NCBI RefSeq assembly: GCF_019320115.1
Contig: NC_089598.1
Span: 85,761,560-85,825,559 of the forward strand
Source: Miscanthus floridulus
Taxonomy: Eukaryota; Streptophyta; Magnoliopsida; Poales; Poaceae
Length of the DNA stretch: 64,000 bases
Direction of reading: 5' to 3'
Each line of letters starts with the position of its first letter. Positions within the stretch are counted from its first letter, which is position 1. A model generated the notes under the pieces. That model was not told the DNA's origin. It searched no databases and saw only the letters and a list, made by a program, of their open reading frames with translations. Of this stretch, positions 56,746-64,000 are shown piece by piece. Both the position numbers and the translations under genes were made by a program.

Positions 56746-57942
56746 TGAATACTATGGACCTAAATTCCCCTCCCCATGTTAGGTAACTAGATTCAATTTA
56801 CTTCAATTGGTATTAGATTTAATTTTTCCTACAATTGGAATCTTTTAGAATCTAGTTACTCTTCATGCCTTGGTTTGCATTTGCATTCTTATATATTTTG
56901 TCATGCATACACTAGGCATTTCATATGGTATGCTTGCTTGGTTTCATACTTATTCCTTGGAGCAATCCTACATGGTTTAAAATTGTTTAGGAGCACGGCA
57001 CATAGCTTGTCCTTCAATTGTTCATCTAATATGTGCCAAAGTCTAAATTGTAGATAATTTCTCCTGAATATAGCCTTCGAAAATGACCCTCACATTCATG
57101 TGATGTCATCTTTCAAGTGGCATTTTTTATTCTAAAATCAATGTGCATGTTTCCTACAAGTATTCCATGCTTGTGTGCACAAATTTAGGAGGAGGTTACT
57201 CTACAAGTTGGATGCTTTGAGACTAACACCTTTTCAAGCTTATCATGTGTGTAGTAGTCTCATTGCAAGGAAAATGGAGTCCCCGGAGTTAAGCATCATA
57301 CTTCAAATATCCACTACCGATTGCAAGTGATAGAAATCAAATTGATTTCTACATGTGGTATTTCTAAACCAATATCATCATGTTAATTTCATTTTGATAT
57401 TTATATGTTTTCTCCTTGCATTATATAGATTAAATTCCCTTGTGCAATACTTTGTCAATTATGCATATGCTTTGCCTTCTATCATATGTATGCATATATT
57501 TAGGGGGAGCTTAGTCTATATAATGTGAGAGTCAAATTTTGTGATCTATTTCACTTTACACACAAAGGATCACAAAGTTTGACCCTCCCTTGTGCTACTA
57601 ATGTCTTTCTTTTTGGTGTTTGATTCCAAAGGGGGAGAATTTAGAGGACCAAAAGCAAACATTAATTTGTAGTAATGGTCCGAGAAAGGGAGGATAGTGG
57701 ATTATGGATTAGCCTATGTAATGGGAAGAATTTATAGGAAGCAAGGCTTAAATCCATAATACCACATGGGGACATTTGCAAGGGCAAGATGAATTTTTAT
57801 GTAGTCTTACAAGTAGTATCTTTTAGCATCATATAATCTTGCCCCTTGCATTGCATTCTAGCAAGTAGATAGGTTTCAAATTAAAAAAAAATTATTTGCT
57901 TGTTTTGGTCGTGTTGTCATCAATCACCAAAAAGGGGGAGAT
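56746..57942 (+). other. Non-coding tail with repeated polypurine tracts, copy 2
   Basis: No coding sequence. Purine tracts TTTAGGGGGAGC (57499), CCAAAGGGGGAGAA (57626) and CAAAAAGGGGGAGAT (57928-57942, next to the LTR) recur. Several polypurine tracts before the 3' LTR are a known Sirevirus trait. Confidence 0.75.
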
Positions 57943-59394
57943 TGTAAGGAAAATGGACCATAGACCCATTTACTTTGAATTTTGGTGTTTGATGACCAAC
58001 ACAACCAAATTGGACTAATGAATTTGCAAGTGTTTGTTTTGTAGTTCAATAGGGTGCAAGACGTGACTTGGACGAAGGCGACATGATGATTCGATGATCA
58101 ACACCACAAGCAAGATCTTAGGAGCACAAGAGAAGACCCAAGATATCAAACAAAGTCTAAGCACGAAAATAGGAACTAAGCCGCACGTAAGATCGTGAAG
58201 AAACGAGCTCACAGAAGTGACCGGACGTTGGACCAGACGCTGGAGGAAAGTGACCGGACGCTCCAATCAGTGGCTCAGCAACAGCAGGCGTCAGCAGCAG
58301 TGACCGGACGCTAAACATGTAAATCAACCAGACGCACCAATGGCACTGTTCATCAGCCCGACAACACACTCAGCATTGACCGGACACTGGCGGCAAATCG
58401 ACTAGACGTGGGACAACAGTGTCTGATCGAGTACAGAGCGGTTCTAGAGCGGCGAACTTGTGACCGGACGCGTTAGGTGGCAAGTGACCGGATGCTGGCA
58501 GCGTTCGATCAGTTGTTCGCGGCTCCAACGGTCGGCGACGACCGGACGCATCCGATCAGTAGCAGAAAAGCGGGGCTTCGTCCCCAACGACTACTTTCTC
58601 AGTGGGGCTTATAAATACAACCCCCAACCGGCCAAATGATAAGAGTGGAGCTGAGGAAACATATCAAGGGTGTTGATACACCCTTTTAGTGATCTCCACT
58701 TGCATAGTGCTTAGTGTTTTATTAGGTGATTAGTGTAGGTGCTTTGCGAAGTGCTTAGGTTGATTAGACCACTGCTTATGCACTTGCTCTAGGTTTAGGC
58801 CTAGTGTTTAGTGAGGTTTGCATACCTCTTACCACTCGGTGCTTGCGCACACCACTGTTGTACATCGGAGAGGCTTGTAGTATTGTGAGATCACACCAAC
58901 CACGTTTGTGGTGTGGCCGCCACCGTGTACCAGAGGGAACATGGCCCACGGCGTTTCGGCCGGAAGCTTGATAGTGAAGACAGCAGGGAGCATCCGGGAG
59001 AGGCTTGCCAGAAGGCACGTCGGAGACCCACTTGCGCGTGGGGAAGGCCTGAGGCTGTCCACAGAGTTACCCAACCGGGAGCTTGGCCCTTGCGAGGGGC
59101 TCCAACGAGGACTAGGGGAAGCTTGCGCGCTTCTTGATACCTCGGTAAAAATACTAGAGTCATCGACGGGAGTTTGCATATCTCTACCTTGCTCTTTAGC
59201 TTTCGCGTTTATATTATTTGTATTACTCCTTTTGCTGTAGAGATAGCAACACACTAGCAAAATCGTAGTTGCACATTTAGATAGTTTATCTTTTGCATAG
59301 GTTTTGCTAAGGCTAGAAAAAGAGGCCATAGTTTAGAGTTAGAATTTTAAGTTGCCTAATTCACCCCTTCTCTTAGGAGTCATGGTCCCCTACA
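57943..59394 (+). repeat. 3' LTR of gag-only element copy 2 (1452 bp)
   Basis: Starts TGTAAGGAAAATGG and ends GGTCCCCTACA, followed by GCATA. The part 58210-58560 carries CCGGACG motifs with many single-step decay forms. TATA-like TTATAAATACAACCCCC lies at 58610. Confidence 0.9.
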
Positions 59395-60924
59395 GCATAG
59401 AAGAGCGAGAAAGTCGATGCAAGCAACTAAGGGAGTTTGCCTTGACAAAACCACCCAATCAATGGGAACAAGGATGCCCATCTCGGTTGTCAAGGGAAAT
59501 AGAAGGCAACATGATCCATTGTAAGCTGCCAAGTTTGCCTCAAAGGCAGGTGTAGTAGTAAGGTCTCAAGTACCAATTTTCCCATACTAGAAACATTACA
59601 AGCGACGGATCGAACATCTCAATGAATTTGTGGCCAAGCTATCTATAAGTATGTATATCCTCTATTGACATTCAACTCTGCCTTGAGCAACTTAGTAATA
59701 GATTTAATTTGCATTCACACTTATGTAGTTGAGGCTATCGATTGATGACAATGATGAAGCAACAAAAGAAGCATGCACGAGTGTATTCCAGTCTATTATA
59801 TGGCAGACACGGTATAGGTTCAAGCGATCCTACTTCAATAGCGTCCCCGCTGATCAAATCAGAAAGACCTCTCCTATGTCTTGCATGAATGACGCATAGT
59901 GGTGTGCACTTGTCTAAAAGTGGTCAAGTTCCAAAAACAAGGTGTGTGTGTGTGAACTCATTTATTTTTTGTCTTGTCTTTATGTGGTCTAATTGTGCTG
60001 TAGTCTAACACAATTGTGGTTATAGGCAGTCTTAGAGCAGAACAAGCGAAACCGTGCAAAAGTCAAGTACCACCAGGTTACAGGATCTCGCTCCTATGTT
60101 GCCCACCTACAAGCATATGTAAGTGATGGTTGGTTACTCTTTTTATATCAAATATGCAATGCCTTTTGTATGAACAGAAAGGCATGTGCAATTTTAACGG
60201 AAGGACAAAAATAGGAAGGACGCAGGACACGATCAAGAAGTGCTCGATGAACATGATTGACCTCATGAAGATGTTGATGAAGTGGGAATCTTCAACAACT
60301 TCCATACCAGTAGCAACACAGGATTGAGTGATGCTGCAAGTGAAGCAGTGGTAAGTACCTTCATTTGCTTTCCTTGAAATCTGCTGAAGCCATTGCCATA
60401 AAAGAAGGAAAAGTAGAAGCCTAAAGTCGCACCATCATTTTGAAGTTGTAATATTACAATACTTAATATGTTACCTATGCATTGTTCTTATGAATCTCTG
60501 TCGGTAGTATGCTAAGGAAGACCTATGCAATACTTGTAATGAAATAATCTCTTGGTTCTGCAATTTAAGTCCTCTTGCACAATCTGTAACCTAATGTTTA
60601 CTCCTTGGTTTATCAGGAAGCTATGGAAACCATACGAGCAGAACCTGTTGCTAATGTTGTTTCCAAGGTCCTCTCTAGGCCAGCTGCAACACCTTTTCTT
60701 TGGAGAATGCTGGTATCAGGACAAGCTGCTCCAGACTTTGGGAACAGCTTGTTGCTCAACAAGAAAGTTTAGCTGGCCTCACCAAACAAGTGGATCAACT
60801 GAAGAGGAAGGCAGAAAACACTAAAAGGGAGTTTGAGGAGTACAAGAAACAACAATAGGAGGAGTACTATAAGCTCCGTGAGCATATTATGCTCTTAAGC
60901 GCTGGTAGCTCTCAGTCTTGTTGA
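59395..60924 (+). pseudogene. CACTA Transposase_24-like gene, 3' exons, broken
   Basis: Exons can be read with GT-AG borders: about 59395-59550 (EERESRCKQLREFAL, PSLPQRQV), 59729-59941 (LRLSIDDNDEATKEACTSVF, YRFKRSYFNSVP, WCALV...KWSSSKNK), 60031-60118 (VLEQNKRNRAKVKYHQVTGS, SYVAHLQAY), about 60178-60352 (frameshifted; TGLSDAASEAV) and about 60618-60924 (EAMETIRAEPVANVVSKVL, then a coiled coil LTKQVDQLKRKAENTKREFE). The W-ALV-KW, NK-NR-K-HQ-TGS and TGLSDAA-EAMETI patterns are typical of the plant Transposase_24/'Ptta/En/Spm' proteins found in CACTA elements. Stops at 59896-59898 and 59914-59916, and several frameshifts, make it inactive. Confidence 0.68.
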
Positions 60925-61129
60925 TGTAGTGAACATGTGGTTTGTTTGCTATTTCGATGTGAACTTATGGCGGCTTGATATGTGAACTCTGTCAGTGGTT
61001 TGTTGCTGAGATGAACTGCTGTTATTTGATTCAAGTTCAATATAATTATGCATCTAGTCATTTTGTGCAGCAGTGTAGATCTAGTTTTTTCTGATGTAAT
61101 GATTGGTGTACACGTGGTAGATCCATCAC
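60925..61129. other. 3' region of the CACTA gene, no further gene
   Basis: AT-rich with no coding signal; probably transcript end and the border to the subterminal repeats. Confidence 0.45.
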
Positions 61130-61545
61130 AGGACACGTCATTAAATAAGAATCTGACATGTGGACAAACTAATGAATGACATGTGGGCCAATACAAACCA
61201 AATACGTGGTACAAATCCGTCCTGCCACGTGGTCGAATAAAAAAAGACATGTGGGTAGCTTAGGGCGTGACACATGGCCCAGTAAAATACTCACACGTAG
61301 ACATACAACATCGTGACATGTGGTCAAGTAAAAGAAAGACACATGGGGTATTGTGGTCACGCCATGTGGACCAATAAAAATGTGACACATGGTCCAATGA
61401 AGAAGTGACACCTGCTCCAACTGAAATGCGACACGTGTGCCAATAAAAACCTAACAAGTGGAATAACTAGACCCGACATGTGGTCCAGTTAGATCCTAAA
61501 ATGTGCAAGGACAAGAGAGGGCCACATTGTGCAATAAGAGGATGA
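61130..61545. repeat. Subterminal repeat array, about eleven copies of GACACGTGGNCCAATAAA-like units
   Basis: Units of 20-35 bp vary around (T)GACA(C/T)(G/A)TGG(T/G)CCAATAAA. They lie within 750 bp of the CACTA end. Subterminal repeats are the binding sites of the TNPA-type protein in known En/Spm elements. The long minus-strand frames here come from the repeat and are not genes. Confidence 0.8.
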
Positions 61546-61859
61546 CACGTGATCTGAACCATCTCCAATGCAACGGCTATAACATGTACATGTGGAAAGC
61601 ATCTCCAATAGAAGCACCTGCTAGCGTGGCTGCCCCCTGCCACGCATGCCAAAATAGTTCTATGACGGTCAATTTTTCAACATAGATCAAGCCACTTTTA
61701 TGATGAATTTCTAGATTCGTCATGAAAGTTCAAGTATGACACACTTTCTATGACGAATTGTTTTTCATCATAAATTCGTCATAAAACTAAAATTATGATG
61801 AATTTGACTTCTTCAGTGACAAAAGTTGTTCGCCATGAAAGTGAAAATTCCTAGTAGTG
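61546..61859. repeat. Right end of the CACTA element
   Basis: It contains AT-rich short inverted phrases (ATGACGAATT/AATTCGTCAT and relatives, 61690-61800) and ends CCTAGTAGTG at 61859, then CAC as one half of a possible 3-bp duplication. Confidence 0.65.
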
Positions 61860-62160
61860 CACGTTGGGCCCGGTTACTACAGAATAGCATACTTAGTTTG
61901 TGCCTTTCCTTAGTAATGTCCTAAGGTGATGAGTAGAAGACATAGCTTGCCCAAGTTAGAAGAAGAGAACCTTAGTAATCCTCTTTATGCTCCTGTTTAT
62001 CCTTAGCCTTATTGCTACCCCTAGTTAAGTTAGACTGTAGTAAATCTCACATGTTTCCCTATGGATATGATACTAGGAATATTCTGGGTGAAAGCTATAG
62101 CGGTATCCGTGCATTTGTGGATCTTTTCTATGTGCGTCTAAAATATACCAACAAGCTTTC

Positions 62161-62178
62161 TGGCGTCGTTGCCGGGGA
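62161..62178 (+). other. Primer-binding site, TGGCGCCGTTGCCGGGGA type
   Basis: One base differs from the widespread grass gypsy primer site. It is followed by the gag leader. Confidence 0.75.
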
Positions 62179-62369
62179 AACAGTTGCTAAATTAACTATG
62201 AACCTAGCTTAACTTTATATCTTTTGTTTTAATTTTTCTTTTGGCACGGATAACACACCTATATATCAATATGCTAAACCTATGAGCACATTCCTAGAGC
62301 CACTAAAATCTTCAAAGCTTATCCTAACACCTTGCTATGAGCTGCGCCTGTGTTGAATAAAAAATAATT

Positions 62370-63904
62370 TGGGAACAATCCTTCTCAGGAGAAGGAGATG
62401 AAAACCCATATACTTAGACCTATGAGGGTTTGAACAAACATATGCATGCTTGCATATTGCTGGCATGTCTAACGAGACCTTAAGATGGAAGTTATTTCCA
62501 TTCTCTTTGATGGAAAGAGCTAAGCAATGGTATAATAAAACCATAGGAAGTATGCAAGGAGATTGGAAATGCTATGCTCTAAATTTTGTTTATCTTTCTT
62601 TCTCATGTCTAGATTAGTCAGCCTTTGAATAGAAGTTCTAACCTTTAAACAGAAAGAGAGAGCCTCTTGGCGCATCGTGGGATCGTTTTAATAGTCTTAT
62701 CACCACTAGCCCACACCTTGCTATTCCAGACTCGATGGTTCTTTAGCATTTTTATATGGATCTTAGCAAGGATTCTATACAATCCCTTGATATAGCCTCT
62801 AGAGGAGCTTTCCTTTGTTTGTCTATTAGTGAAGAAAGGACTATCCTTGATAAAATTATTAGAAACACTCCCTGCACTAGCATTCATGATGAACTCGCCA
62901 AAGAGAAGGAATCATCTCCCGCACAAGAAAAGGAAGTTTTGATAACTAAATTAAAACTACTCCAATCAAAAGATTTAGCTATCAATCCCGAACCACCAAT
63001 ACCCTAAAATCCAAATTCTTCAAAGGAAGACAAAATTCAACCTTTAGAAATCTCTTTTGAAATTAAGGATGACCTCTTTGATGCTAATTTTGGAAGAACA
63101 TGAAATTCTCATCTACAAAAGAGACCTTCAAAAGAACATATTTCAAATCCTCTTAAGGAAGAGTCGCTTAGAAAGCCTCCTTATTCCCATGTAGGATATT
63201 GGGAAGAATTCAAGGATGGCATGTCTAGTGAACCATAGAAGGAGAGCCAAGCCATCTAGAAGCCATTCCTATCCTCTCTCCTTCTATGCCCACATTAGAT
63301 GCCTTATTCAAACCCAGCCTTGACCTCGATGATCCCTCTTATGATATTTCTCCTAAGTCTCATGATGGTACTAGAAATCCACTAAGACACTCAAAGCACA
63401 GGAGTCATGAAGGCCATAAATCTGACCAACAAGAGCAATGATAACAACTAGAGCATATCAATAATTCATGTGCCGTTGCAAGTAAAAAAATGGTTAGATG
63501 AGGTCAAATCTTTAAGGGTAGAACCCCACCCTAGTTTTGATCCAAACAGTGAGCTTCAGTCAATATCCTTAATAAATATAACTCATCCAAGTTTGGAGGA
63601 TGCCTTGAACAAGATCAACCTGATAGTCACCAATCCAAGTGAAATTTTTGACATTCATGAAGAATCAACCTTGGAGCTTGAAAAAGATGATGACATCAAC
63701 GTGCTTGGAAGCTACTTCAAGAATACCTCATCGAATCCATGCTCATATGAGAAATCTCCTGAATTAATTGGTCTCTCTATTGCCACACACGAGATCTTCA
63801 ACCCCCTCATGCTTCTTGTTAATAATTTTTTTGAAAGGGTGGTTGTAGATGCGTTTGTTTATCATAAATATTGTAGATCTTATTTGTGTTGGCATAAATC
63901 TTGA
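62370..63904 (+). pseudogene. Gypsy Gag, heavily broken
   Basis: Pieces in several frames form a Retrotrans_gag-type region: WKLFPFSLMERAKQWYNKTI with GSMQGDW (about 62485-62565), the SWDRFNSLI phrase (about 62675), FYMDLSKDSIQSLDIASRGA and ERTILDKIIRNTPC (62750-62880), then ESSPAQEKEVLITKLK. A later, Asn/Ser-rich frame covers 63470-63904 (VKKWLDEVKSLRVEPHPSF, ending RSYLCWHKS). At least eight stops or shifts separate the pieces. No protease or pol is reached before the window ends. It would have formed the particle of a Ty3/gypsy element. Confidence 0.7.
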
Positions 63905-64000
63905 GACAGGTACACAAAAATTGGTGTTGGAGGGGACACCACTTCACCAACAAGAAGATGCAATTTGAAGGTTCCCAAGGATGAGCTTTTGTCCTAAAAC

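Larger units (their letters stand above)
49316..59394 (+). mobile_element. Gag-only Sirevirus-like LTR retrotransposon, copy 2, complete
   Basis: Flanked by a perfect duplication GCATA (49311-49315, 59395-59399). The 5' LTR (49316-54435) is split by a 3.64-kb DNA element; the 3' LTR is 57943-59394. Between them are a tRNA-Met-type primer site, gag (54515-56745, broken) and about 1.2 kb of non-coding tail with GGGGGAG tracts. There is no trace of protease, integrase, RT or RNase H in the 3.5-kb interior. Copy 1 (1002-5713) has the same plan. Because two copies lack pol in the same way and this one has a clean duplication, it most likely moved in this form, using enzymes from another element. 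Confidence 0.9.
46060..61859 (+). mobile_element. Remains of a CACTA (En/Spm-like) transposon, interrupted
   Basis: The right end is CCTAGTAGTG at 61850-61859, the reverse of the CACTACTAGG ends of grass CACTA elements, followed by CAC. Inside lie subterminal repeats (61130-61545) and a Transposase_24-like pseudogene whose exons continue across the gag-only element at 49316-59394. The left end was not found: sequence near 46060-46120 (GCGGCTTGTTTTTCAGCCG, CCCGCCCCTGCAAATCG) resembles CACTA subterminal DNA, but the terminal CACTA itself was not seen. The left limit is therefore a guess. Confidence 0.55.
61860..64000 (+). mobile_element. Ty3/gypsy element, 5' end of the internal region (runs off the window)
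   Basis: A primer site TGGCGTCGTTGCCGGGGA at 62161-62178 follows an LTR-like stretch ending about CCAACA (62151). This site is close to the TGGCGCCGTTGCCGGGGA used by Athila-type and related gypsy elements. A broken gag follows. Only 300 bp of the LTR is left before the CACTA end, which probably inserted in it. Confidence 0.65.

Noticed and set aside
60912..61457. Three minus-strand frames rich in His, Phe and Cys
   Set aside because: They are products of the subterminal repeat array, with the same peptide phrase repeated.

Overview
The window looks like nuclear DNA of a grass, most likely a panicoid such as sorghum, sugarcane or Miscanthus (inferred from the repeat families, GC-rich first exon and intron style; no species marker was seen). 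I can support only one ordinary host gene. Almost everything else is transposable elements, many nested inside one another and broken.

Layout. (1) 1-14215, a nest. An unidentified LTR (1-1001, minus) sits in the tail of a gag-only, Sirevirus-like LTR element (1002-5713, minus). That element sits in the pol gene of a Tat-type Ty3/gypsy element (5714-12139, plus) with a spliced antisense coiled-coil ORF and a 3' LTR. The gypsy LTR abuts a decayed LINE (12140-14215). (2) 14588-15655, a candidate DNA element made of CAACAT/CTGAAAC repeats and a GC-rich block. (3) 16249-20986, an apparently intact 12-exon gene for a 460-residue ARID plus alpha-crystallin (HSP20-like) domain protein, with nested MITEs in intron 5. 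(4) 21000-24463, its 3' flank with several MITEs. (5) 24464-45273, a Ty1/copia element with TSD TACGA. Its 5' LTR is split by a complete 14.4-kb chromovirus of the Tekay/Del type (24920-39318, minus, TSD GCGTG) with LTRs of about 4 kb and an extra ORF before gag. (6) 45274-61859, remains of a CACTA element with a Transposase_24-like pseudogene and a TAGTG end at 61859. It is interrupted by a second gag-only Sirevirus-like element (49316-59394, plus, TSD GCATA), whose 5' LTR is in turn split by a 3.6-kb DNA element carrying gene fragments. (7) 61860-64000, 5' part of another gypsy element: primer-binding site and broken gag.

How the parts relate. The TSDs and split LTRs give relative insertion orders: copia before Tekay; CACTA before the gag-only element before the gene-fragment element; LINE and Tat gypsy before the other gag-only element. 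Most premature stops in the gypsy-type coding regions can be read as C-to-T changes on the coding strand at CG or CAG sites, as expected for long-methylated heterochromatin. The two gag-only elements share LTRs, primer site, a ~700-codon double-zinc-knuckle gag and a long non-coding tail, but no protease, integrase or reverse transcriptase. They appear to be a non-autonomous family that needs another element's enzymes.

All boundaries, splice sites and family names come from reading the sequence by eye; no search was run.
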